Shown one piece after another: positions 16,682-22,491 of a stretch of DNA of 33,041 nucleotides. The DNA lies in NCBI GenBank assembly GCA_001803235.1, contig MHBL01000119.1:1-33041 (forward strand). The letters run 5' to 3'. Each line of letters starts with the position of its first letter. Position 1 is the stretch's first letter. This DNA is from Lentisphaerae bacterium RIFOXYA12_64_32. Its GTDB lineage: Bacteria > Verrucomicrobiota > Lentisphaeria > Oligosphaerales > YB12-FULL-65-16. The notes beneath the pieces were generated by a model. That model was not told where the DNA came from and made no database searches. It saw only the letters and a list, made by a program, of their open reading frames with translations. Position numbers and translations under genes: made by a program.

Positions 16682-16710
16682 TTGAATTATGCGCGGTAAG
16701 GCACTACGCT
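16682..16710 (+). promoter_or_regulatory. Weak candidate promoter for the AbrB/PIN pair
   Basis: TTGAAT (16682-16687), 17 bp, TACGCT (16705-16710). The -10 is poor. The 16540-16778 gap holds nothing else that I can support. Confidence 0.28.
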
Positions 16711-16778
16711 TGTGACAGAGAACAAGAGTCGAGTGAATGGTTCGTCGAGCAGGCTTGCGGAAATCGAACCGAAACCCC

Positions 16779-17048
16779 ATGCGAACAGCGCACATCAAAC
16801 TTACGTCGAAACGGCAGGCGACGTTCCCGAAGTACGTCTGCGAAACACTCGGGGTAGGACCGGGCGATACGCTCATCCTTGCGCCCGTAATCTCCGGCAC
16901 TGAAACCGAGTGGGTGTTGCGCTCCGAGAAGAATGACATGCCTTGGTTCGGAGCACTGAGGTCGTATGCTGAAGGTAAAGACCACTCGCCTTCGGCCATC
17001 AAGGCCTCGATCGCCAAAGAGATGCGCCGGGATCGTGGCGGCCGCTGA
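16779..17048 (+). CDS. AbrB/VapB-type antitoxin
   Basis: 89 aa. The N-terminus IKLTSKRQATFPKYVCETLGVGPGD is the swapped-hairpin AbrB/MazE DNA-binding fold, in which KxTSKRQxTxPK is the hallmark. The C-terminal tail, ending in a basic SIAKEMRRDRGGR helix, would wrap the toxin. The stop codon shares its last base with the toxin ATG, the usual antitoxin-first layout. It should neutralise the PIN toxin and repress the operon. The start is uncertain: ATG 16779 puts the motif near the N-terminus but has no good ribosome binding site, and ATG 16737 is an alternative 14 residues earlier. Confidence 0.78.
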   Translation: MRTAHIKLTSKRQATFPKYVCETLGVGPGDTLILAPVISGTETEWVLRSEKNDMPWFGALRSYAEGKDHSPSAIKASIAKEMRRDRGGR

Positions 17049-17446
17049 TGCCAGGATTTGCCCTCGACACCACCGTTGTGCTCCGGTTGCTGACCGGCCT
17101 TCCAGAAGACCAGGCGCAGTCTGCCCGGGCCTGGCTGGTGGCCAGACGGGCCGAACAGCAACGGCCGATCGTCTCCGACCTGGTGATCGCAGAAGCCTAC
17201 TATGCTTTGTGTTACCACTATGACGTGCCCAAGACCATAGCCGTACGCCAACTCCGGGATTTCCTCGATTCCGGATCGGTGACGGCAGACGGTGTTGCCG
17301 TGGACGCCCTGACGGCCTATTCGGGCACGGGACCGGGCCTGGTGGATCGGATCATCAACCTGCAGCACCAGCGACTCGCCCGCCAAACAGCCACGTTTGA
17401 CCGGGATTTCGCGCGACTCGCGAACACCGTTCTTCTCCGCACATAG
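17048..17446 (+). CDS. PIN-domain toxin (VapC-like)
   Basis: 132 aa, a full PIN-domain RNase of VapC length. The metal-binding acids are in place: Asp7 (FALDTTV), Glu49 (SDLVIAEAYY), Asp100 (PGLVDRII) and Asp118/Asp120 (TFDRDFARL). Such toxins cut tRNA or rRNA when freed from their antitoxin. It is directly coupled to the AbrB-like antitoxin and followed about 70 bp later by copy A of the dispersed repeat. I see no damage to the gene, so the pair is probably active. Confidence 0.85.
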   Translation: MPGFALDTTVVLRLLTGLPEDQAQSARAWLVARRAEQQRPIVSDLVIAEAYYALCYHYDVPKTIAVRQLRDFLDSGSVTADGVAVDALTAYSGTGPGLVDRIINLQHQRLARQTATFDRDFARLANTVLLRT

Positions 17447-17515
17447 GGCCCTGGTGGCCATGGGAAAACCCACGACAACCCACGGGTTACCCGCCACGCG
17501 TCCGGGGCGAGCATC

Positions 17516-17722
17516 GGGGACAGGCGATTAGTGGTGCCATTGGCCAGAATCCGCCAGGGTTCTCGACCGGCGCGACGTGGCGTCGGGAGACCCTGCGGTT
17601 GCCTGTCCCCGCCAGCTTCCCCGTGTGGGCGTGGGGATGGGGTGGTGGCCCGGCCAGTGCCTCTTGCCTTGTGCCGGGGTGTGGCGGATATTGTCCCACA
17701 GCGACATGGAGTGCCTGTCCCC
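17516..17722 (+). repeat. Dispersed accessory-region repeat, copy A (complete)
   Basis: Begins GGGGACAGGC and ends GCCTGTCCCC, with about 41 bp at each end forming an imperfect inverted repeat: GGCGGATATTGTCCCACGGC-like on the right, its complement with about ten changes on the left. An internal second GCCTGTCCCC at 17601-17610 makes a nested 95-bp palindromic unit. It carries no gene, yet its frames give spurious open reading frames. A promoter-like pair, TTGCCT (17664-17669), 17 bp, GATATT (17687-17692), points outward to the following antitoxin gene. All six copies in the window point the same way. Confidence 0.85.
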
Positions 17723-17746
17723 GAGGATTTCTCAGTACGCCTTGGG

Positions 17747-17775
17747 TTGACGGCGCTGGCCGGACGAACTACAAT
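17747..17775 (+). promoter_or_regulatory. Strong candidate promoter of the RHH/DUF3368 pair
   Basis: TTGACG (17747-17752), exactly 17 bp, TACAAT (17770-17775). Transcription would start near 17782, at or one base before the ATG at 17783, so the message should be leaderless or nearly so; no ribosome binding site is needed and none is seen. Confidence 0.62.
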
Positions 17776-17782
17776 AGAAGTT

Positions 17783-17977
17783 ATGAAGACGCTGGTCATC
17801 GAGTGCCCGGACAAGCTCTTGGAAAGCCTGGATCGGCTGGTCCGCGATGGGTGGGTCGAGACCCCGTCGCAGGCGGTGATCGAAGCGTTGCGGCGCTTCC
17901 TCCAGAGCCACCGGACCGACCTGCTCGAGGCGCAAGTCCACGATGACGTCGAGTGGGGGCTCCACGGGAATGACTGA
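17783..17977 (+). CDS. Ribbon-helix-helix-like antitoxin
   Basis: 64 aa. A short N-terminal strand (MKTLVIECPDKLLESLDRLV) and the helix-turn-helix-like segment WVETPSQAVIEALRRFLQSH match small MetJ/Arc-fold (ParD/CopG-like) antitoxins. The acidic tail would bind the toxin. It lies upstream of, and overlaps by 8 nt, a DUF3368 toxin gene. It starts at the predicted transcription start, so it is probably translated from a leaderless message. UPF0175 proteins are the more usual partner of DUF3368; this one looks more like a ribbon-helix-helix protein, but the distinction is not sure by eye. Confidence 0.7.
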   Translation: MKTLVIECPDKLLESLDRLVRDGWVETPSQAVIEALRRFLQSHRTDLLEAQVHDDVEWGLHGND

Positions 17978-18479
17978 ACCGCGTCCTGTGGTCATCGACG
18001 CCGGCCCTATTATCCACTTGGACGAACTGGGTTGCCTGGACCTGCTCGCCGATTTCCCGTCCTTGCACACGACGAAGACGGTGTGGGCAGAGGTCGTGTT
18101 CCATCGCCCATCCCTTCTTCCCGAGGCATTGCCGACTCTACGGCTCCATGGCCTTGGGCCGCGTTCGCTTCCGCCGGACCTGTCGGCACAGGCCGTCGCC
18201 TTTGACCTGGATGCCGGTGAGCTGAGTGCGCTCCGGTTAATGGCCGAGTTGACGGCGCAAGTTTTGCTGTGCGACGACGCCGCGGCCCGGTTGGTTGCGG
18301 AGTCTCGCGGCCATCGCGTGCACGGAACGGTTGGCGTCATCGTACGTGCCATGCGCCGGGGACTGCGCCGGAAGCACGAAGTCCTCGCGCTCTTGCAGTC
18401 GATACCCGAACGCTCGACGCTGCACCTGAAGCCATCCCTCCTGTGCGAGGTCTGCCAGAGGCTCGATGCCGAAGCCTGA
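17970..18479 (+). CDS. DUF3368 PIN-like toxin
   Basis: 169 aa. The family marks are VVIDAGPIIHLDELG at 7-21 (Asp10), FDLDAGELSALRL, LLCDDAAARLVAE and GTVGVIVRAMRRGL. DUF3368 proteins are PIN-superfamily nucleases that act as VapC-like toxins. The start is ATG 17970, inside the antitoxin gene, with GGGGGC just upstream; the frame also reaches back to 17943. The last part of the gene is followed within 110 bp by the hairpin and copy B of the repeat. Confidence 0.8.
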   Translation: MTEPRPVVIDAGPIIHLDELGCLDLLADFPSLHTTKTVWAEVVFHRPSLLPEALPTLRLHGLGPRSLPPDLSAQAVAFDLDAGELSALRLMAELTAQVLLCDDAAARLVAESRGHRVHGTVGVIVRAMRRGLRRKHEVLALLQSIPERSTLHLKPSLLCEVCQRLDAEA

Positions 18480-18561
18480 ACGCGAACCCGATCCCCACGC
18501 CGCCAGCCGGTGCATGCCTTGACGGCCGCAAAGAGCGTGTACCCTGTGCACCTTGGTATGA

Positions 18562-18581
18562 CCGGGCGGTCTGCCGCCCGG
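18562..18581. repeat. GGGCGG-type hairpin before copy B
   Basis: CCGGGCGG-TCTG-CCGCCCGG, an 8-bp perfect stem with a 4-base loop. It replaces the expected left half of copy B of the dispersed repeat, so it may mark the breakpoint. Confidence 0.5.
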
Positions 18582-18587
18582 GGCGCG

Positions 18588-18678
18588 CTGACGCATTACG
18601 CGGCGGCCAGCCAGCGCGTCTTGCCTTCCGCCGAGGCATGGCGGATATTGTCCCACGGCGACATAGAGTGCCTGTCCC
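18588..18678 (+). repeat. Dispersed accessory-region repeat, copy B (right half only)
   Basis: Matches the right half of the unit, from the GACGCATTACG region through GGCGGATATTGTCCCACGGC to TGCCTGTCCC. The left half is missing. It is followed by two tandem copies of TGAAGGCACC (18679-18688 and 18689-18698) and then immediately by the next start codon at 18701. Confidence 0.8.
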
Positions 18679-18700
18679 TGAAGGCACCTGAAGGCACCGC

Positions 18701-19525
18701 ATGGGCAGAGAGCACTTCAAACGTGTCGGCACAGTGCTCGCGACGGCGGGCCGAAAGTGGGACGAGAAGTTCCACAAGCCGCTCCTATGGGTTGAGGCGG
18801 TCGTCGTGATGCTGTTCTGCATCGGTTTGCTGGCTTTCCTGGGGCAGGAGCACAGGATGCACGCCAAGATTGGGAAGAGAGCCGAAATCCGGCAGGTCTT
18901 GACCAACTACCGGACGCTTCAGTTCGAAGCGGTTGGGGAGTGGCTTTCTGCCGAACTGGCCACAAGGGACATACATGCGGTTCTCGTACTGGGTGACACG
19001 GACCCCGGCAACTGCCAAGTGACAGGGCTGTGCAAGAGGTTGCAGCGCCCAGGTATCACAGTCCAGATGGTCTCTCCCTTCAACTACTGGGCTGGCAGCC
19101 GGTCGGTTGACGATTTTGGCATCGTTGCCAACGTTCTGAAGGATTACCCTGATGCGCAATTGGTCGTAGACGTAGCGGCCCATCGTTACGACGGTCGACT
19201 AGACCAAGCCACGGGAGGCCCGAAACTCGTGTGCTTCTTCGATACGCCTGACCTACCTGCGGAACTGAAAGGAGGTCTGCAGGCTGGGCGACTGATTGGG
19301 GCGGTTTCCTTGGGCATCGAGGCCGTCAGTAAACTCATCGAAAAGAAGGGCGGGGCTGTCAAGGTGACGCCGGAGGACCTGTCCGCACTGCTCGGGACGG
19401 TGCCCTTCGTATTCACACGCGAGTCCGTGACGAAGGATGCGGGCGGAGTTGCACGGTCCCCAATTGTCGTGTCCTACGAGGTATGGGCAAGGCAGGCATC
19501 TGAGGGCGACAAGGGGCAGAAGTGA
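18701..19525 (+). CDS. Unrecognised single-pass membrane protein
   Basis: 274 aa. One clear transmembrane segment near 29-50 (LLWVEAVVVMLFCIGLLAFLG) follows a short basic N-terminus, so the remaining 220 residues should lie outside the cytoplasm. That part alternates strands and helices (AVLVLGDTDPGNCQ; AQLVVDVAAHRYDG; LVCFFDTPDLPAELKGGL; LIGAVSLGIEAVSKLIEKK) in the manner of a Rossmann-like or periplasmic-binding-like fold, but I recognise no family. The start codon is only a few bases beyond copy B of the repeat and there is no ribosome binding site. Transcription from the repeat's own promoter-like pair is possible. Base composition is less GC-rich than the chromosome-like half, suggesting transfer. 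Confidence 0.6.
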   Translation: MGREHFKRVGTVLATAGRKWDEKFHKPLLWVEAVVVMLFCIGLLAFLGQEHRMHAKIGKRAEIRQVLTNYRTLQFEAVGEWLSAELATRDIHAVLVLGDTDPGNCQVTGLCKRLQRPGITVQMVSPFNYWAGSRSVDDFGIVANVLKDYPDAQLVVDVAAHRYDGRLDQATGGPKLVCFFDTPDLPAELKGGLQAGRLIGAVSLGIEAVSKLIEKKGGAVKVTPEDLSALLGTVPFVFTRESVTKDAGGVARSPIVVSYEVWARQASEGDKGQK

Positions 19526-19645
19526 GGGTGCGCCGAGGCACCACCTCCCTCCAGCGCTGACAAGTGACAGAGGGTCGTGGGGCTTGCCGTGCAGGAAGGC
19601 TGGGCGCATATTGAGGGGGTGGATGAGATGCCATTGGGGACGTGA

Positions 19646-20182
19646 ATGGATATCTCATGGACAACACCGCGGCAGTGGAATAGGGCACAGAACCGCAGGC
19701 GTCTTCCCGTGTACCTGCTCGTGATGTTGGTTCTGTACGTGTTCTGTTTTGGTTTCACCTTTGTCTTCCTTTCCGTGATGAACCCCATCCTACCGCATCT
19801 CCCCTGGATCAACCCCGATACACTCGTACACGAGGATCCTCTGGGAACAGCGATAGCCTGTTCTTGGGCTGTTGTTGGGTTCGCGTTGATGCTGGTTGTC
19901 GTCACGGTGTTGAGTCCATCCACGCGTGTTTCTGTCAGTGACGATGGCCTCGTATGCAAAGGCGGGCATATCGTGAAGAGGCCGTTGAGTCAAATCACGA
20001 CGGTTATCTTCAGGGAAACAGACGGGGGTTTCCCCACTGTCTCCTTTGTGGGAAATGACGGCAGGAGCGATGAGTTGGCTGTTCCAAGGAACTATGGCTT
20101 TGGTGAACTCCAAACGTTCTTCGAGGGCAAACAGATTCCCGTGGAGTTCAAGAAGTCCCACCCCCAACCAAGTGACCAGTAG
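19646..20182 (+). CDS. Unrecognised membrane protein with PH-like tail
   Basis: 178 aa. Two transmembrane segments, near 21-45 (VYLLVMLVLYVFCFGFTFVF) and 67-90 (AIACSWAVVGFALMLVVVTV), are followed by a cytoplasmic beta-rich tail (RVSVSDDGLVCKGGHIVKRP, LSQITTVIF...TVSFVGNDG). The tail resembles the bacterial PH-like domains of small membrane proteins. GGGGAC lies just upstream of ATG 19646. It follows the previous membrane protein by 120 bp on the same strand and may share its transcript. No family name is justified. Confidence 0.6.
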   Translation: MDISWTTPRQWNRAQNRRRLPVYLLVMLVLYVFCFGFTFVFLSVMNPILPHLPWINPDTLVHEDPLGTAIACSWAVVGFALMLVVVTVLSPSTRVSVSDDGLVCKGGHIVKRPLSQITTVIFRETDGGFPTVSFVGNDGRSDELAVPRNYGFGELQTFFEGKQIPVEFKKSHPQPSDQ

Positions 20183-20264
20183 TCCACGGCAAGATCCCTG
20201 TCGGTCGGACGCTGAAGGGCAAGGAGGTGGGGCGGGCGTGGTGATGGGACAGACATGAGGGTTG

Positions 20265-20358
20265 TCACGCCCCTGCAGGGCTCAATCTCATTTCCATCCC
20301 ATACCCAGGGCGTCGCTTCGCTTTGCCCTGGGCTGGTATATCACGCCCCTTCAGGGCT
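20265..20358. repeat. Structured intergenic repeat (CCCAGGGC hairpin between two direct repeats)
   Basis: TCACGCCCCTGCAGGGCT (20265-20282) and TCACGCCCCTTCAGGGCT (20341-20358) differ at one base and flank a hairpin CCCAGGGC (20304-20311) / GCCCTGGG (20325-20332). Each flank is itself near-palindromic (GCCCCTxCAGGGC). From memory, similar elements are scattered in PVC and other environmental genomes. Function unknown. Nothing else is seen in 20183-20479. Confidence 0.6.
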
Positions 20359-20479
20359 AAGAAGGCGGCAGGTGTTTAGTCCAACCGAATGGTATGGTAG
20401 AGCAGATCGGAGTCGAACCGTCCCCCCCACTGAGTCCGCACCCGCCCCGGCGCGGGCACCGTCTGACACGAGGACGAAT

Positions 20480-20920
20480 ATGGCGAAGTTCAAGTTCTCA
20501 GACATTGAAAGCGCGTTTCAGTACGTCGGATCGGCGATGTACGGGATGAACTCAGCGGTGCTGTGCAAGGATACCGGCAAGATTCTCTACCGTTCGGATA
20601 TGGCCGGGATCGACGAGATAGGCGACGCAGAGGACTTGGACTGGGACCAATGCGCTAGAGTCCCGCACAAGAACGACCTCGACCTAGGAAGAAACCTGGT
20701 CTTTGAATTCGTCGATGAACACCTTCCGGATGACTATGAGCGGGTTCGGCAGATGTTTCGCCGCAGCGGTGCATACCGCCGGTACAAAGCCCTGTTGGAA
20801 CGGCGAGGCCTGCTCCAAGAGTGGTATGACGTCGAGAACAGCCTGGAAGAACGCGCACTACGAAACTGGTGCCGAGAGAACGGTGTTGAACTGGACGGAT
20901 GTTGTCCCACCGCGACATAG
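20480..20920 (+). CDS. UPF0158 family protein
   Basis: 146 aa. Matches UPF0158 along its length: FKFSDIESAFQYVGSAMYGM, then SAVLCKDTGKILYRSD, the signature IPHKNDLDLGRxLVFEFV as VPHKNDLDLGRNLVFEFV, then FRRSGAYRRYKALLERRGLL and ALRNWCRENGVEL. The biochemical role of the family is unknown. The start is ATG 20480, after AGGACG. The last residues (about DGCCPTAT) and the TAG stop lie inside copy C of the dispersed repeat, so the repeat has replaced the natural end of the gene; the loss is small because the family normally ends soon after the NGxEL segment. Confidence 0.78.
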   Translation: MAKFKFSDIESAFQYVGSAMYGMNSAVLCKDTGKILYRSDMAGIDEIGDAEDLDWDQCARVPHKNDLDLGRNLVFEFVDEHLPDDYERVRQMFRRSGAYRRYKALLERRGLLQEWYDVENSLEERALRNWCRENGVELDGCCPTAT

Positions 20921-20933
20921 AGTGCCCGTCCCC
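20893..20933 (+). repeat. Dispersed accessory-region repeat, copy C (right end only)
   Basis: About 41 bp matching the right terminal arm (GGACGGATGTTGTCCCACCG through CATAGAGTGCCCGTCCCC). It provides the stop codon of the UPF0158 gene. The left part of the unit is absent. Confidence 0.75.
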
Positions 20934-20962
20934 GAAAGACCCGAGAGAGTTTCCCCTCGACC

Positions 20963-20991
20963 TTGCAGGCACTACGCCAGAGGCGTATATT
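20963..20991 (+). promoter_or_regulatory. Promoter and operator of the brnTA-like pair
   Basis: TTGCAG (20963-20968), 17 bp, TATATT (20986-20991). A perfect inverted repeat TACGCC-AGA-GGCGTA (20973-20987) fills the spacer and overlaps the first two bases of the -10. That is the position expected for an operator bound by the antitoxin, giving autorepression. The GGAAGGTGAG ribosome binding site follows before ATG 21013. Confidence 0.6.
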
Positions 20992-21012
20992 CCTCACGCC
21001 GGAAGGTGAGCT

Positions 21013-21303
21013 ATGCGTTTCGAGTGGGACGAAGACAAACGCCGCGACAACCTGCGCAAGCACGGGCTCGACTTCCGGGACGCGGAACAGGTCTTTGCCG
21101 GCGTCGTTCTCACGTGGGAGGACGAACGGGCCGCGTACGGAGAACAGCGTTTCCTTGCCTTCGGACTGCTGCAGGGCCGGGTTGTGGCCGTGGCCTACAC
21201 CTGGCGTGGCGAGGCCATGCGCCTCATATCGATGCGAAAGGCTGCAAGCGATGAGGAACAAACCTACTTCCGCGAAGTCGGGAACGGATTTCGCGCGCCT
21301 TGA
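21013..21303 (+). CDS. BrnT-family toxin
   Basis: 96 aa. The start FEWDEDKRRDNLRKHGLDFRDA, the AEQVF segment and the end AMRLISMRKAASDEEQTYF are diagnostic of BrnT, a RelE-fold ribonuclease toxin that inhibits translation. Start ATG 21013 has GGAAGGTGAG directly upstream and a promoter with operator. The antitoxin gene overlaps its end by 53 nt. The gene is complete and apparently intact. Confidence 0.86.
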   Translation: MRFEWDEDKRRDNLRKHGLDFRDAEQVFAGVVLTWEDERAAYGEQRFLAFGLLQGRVVAVAYTWRGEAMRLISMRKAASDEEQTYFREVGNGFRAP

Positions 21304-21586
21304 CGCCATGACCGACGCGGACATCGACTTCTCGGACATCCCGCGCGTTCGGCCCGACGCATTCAAGCGCGCCAGGGTCATGGTAGGGGGCGCCGTTCTG
21401 GACGTGAAGGTCATCCGCCGCCGGCTGCACCAGTCCCAGGACGCTTTTGCCGCCATGATCGGCGTGCCCGTGGGGACGATCCGCAACTGGGAACAGCGTC
21501 GGCGTCGGCCCACCGGCGCGGCCCTGGCCTTGCTCCGTGTCTGTGCCAGGGCCCCGAAAGCCGTCTCCGAAGCGCTCGCCCATTGA
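21251..21586 (+). CDS. BrnA-type antitoxin with XRE-like helix-turn-helix
   Basis: 111 aa. The N-terminal half (SGTDFARLDAMTDADIDFSD) is the toxin-facing part shared by BrnA antitoxins. The C-terminal half (IRRRLHQSQDAFAAMIGVPV then GTIRNWEQRRRRPTGAALAL) is a Cro/CI-type helix-turn-helix rather than the ribbon-helix-helix fold of classical BrnA. It should neutralise BrnT and bind the operator at 20973-20987. ATG 21251 overlaps the toxin gene, with AAAGG upstream. ATG 21308, five bases after the toxin stop, is a second possible start that would lose the first 19 residues. Confidence 0.8.
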   Translation: MRNKPTSAKSGTDFARLDAMTDADIDFSDIPRVRPDAFKRARVMVGGAVLDVKVIRRRLHQSQDAFAAMIGVPVGTIRNWEQRRRRPTGAALALLRVCARAPKAVSEALAH

Positions 21587-21680
21587 GCACCATCACGCCG
21601 CCCGCCAACGGGCCGACCGTGTCGGGCGCGTCGGGTACCAGGCAATCTGCGCTGCCCTTGATTCGCAGGGAGCATGGCCA

Positions 21681-22300
21681 ATGACCACAATCCGCCGGTC
21701 AGAACCGGATCGAACCGCGTCCGTGCTCCGCGAAGGATTCGACTACCCCTTCAGCAAACTCGATCCCTTCGGCGACCACATCGATCCCCCAAGTGTCGCG
21801 CTCTATGAAACCCTGGTGGTCAAGGGGCCGGATGGCAAGGCACATCCCGGGCTGGCCGAATCATGGTCGATCTCTGAAGACAAACTGACCTGGCGATTCA
21901 CGTTGCGTCCTGGGGCCCGATTTCATTCGGGAGCTCGCGCTGACGCGGCGGCGGTCGTAAAGTCACTGGATCGTCTGCGCTGGGGCTTCCACGGCGGGAA
22001 TCAACTCTGGTACTGGGATCCGGTCGATCGGGCCTTTGCCAGTGGCGAGGAAGAGATCACCTTCACGCTTCACCACCCCTACGTGCGCCTGCCATCACTC
22101 TTGTGGGGCACACACACCGCGATCCACAACGAAACGTTCCGGGAGCGAAACGCGGCTCGGCATGGATATGACGTCGCCGATGGCACCGGTCCATTTCGGT
22201 TCGTAAGTTGGTCACTCGAACGGGTCGAACTCGAACGATGGCCGGACTATCCGGGTTCAACGGCCCATTTTCTTTCGACCTGTGCGGGTAAATCCGGTCT
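21681..22300 (+). pseudogene. Truncated family-5 solute-binding protein gene
   Basis: About 200 residues match the N-terminal third of SBP_bac_5 (dipeptide/oligopeptide ABC-transporter binding protein): GFDYPFSKLDPFGDHIDPPS, ALYETLVVKGPDGKAHPGLA, ESWSISEDKLTWRFTLRPGA, then DGTGPFRFVSWS. The family is usually 500-600 aa. The similarity stops around 22290-22300, where a GC-rich palindromic segment begins; the frame stays open to 22616 but the translation becomes meaningless. There is no signal peptide at the start and no permease gene nearby. It is best read as a gene fragment left by insertion or recombination. Confidence 0.7.
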
Positions 22301-22313
22301 CGCGGAAGTACGG

Positions 22314-22445
22314 CCGCAGTGGCTCGGCGCGTCCCGCGCCGAAGCGGGGTGCGCCGGCCGGCCCTGTCCGGCGAAGCTGCCTGGGCGAAGTCGGATCCCC
22401 GGCCGAGGGCCTCGGTTCGGGACGAACCGACGCACCCTACTGCGG
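22314..22445. repeat. GC-rich palindromic block at the end of the truncated gene
   Basis: CCGCAGT (22314-22320) pairs with ACTGCGG (22439-22445), enclosing smaller stems such as CGGCGCG-TCC-CGCGCCG near 22325. It sits between the broken solute-binding gene and the end of the heparinase-like gene, whose other flank carries similar hairpins. The left edge reads GGAAGTACGGCCGC, much like GAAGTACCGCGGGC at 25756. Confidence 0.5.
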
Positions 22446-22491
22446 TCCCGGAGGTCCCGCGCCACGGCCCACCGCTATCAGGCGGGTTCGG

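Noticed and set aside
17531..17782. Open frames through repeat copies A, D, E and F (for example a 148-aa frame at 17531)
   Set aside because: The translations (ADIVPQRHGVPVPE-like) are repeat sequence read in several frames in different copies; no conserved protein frame exists.
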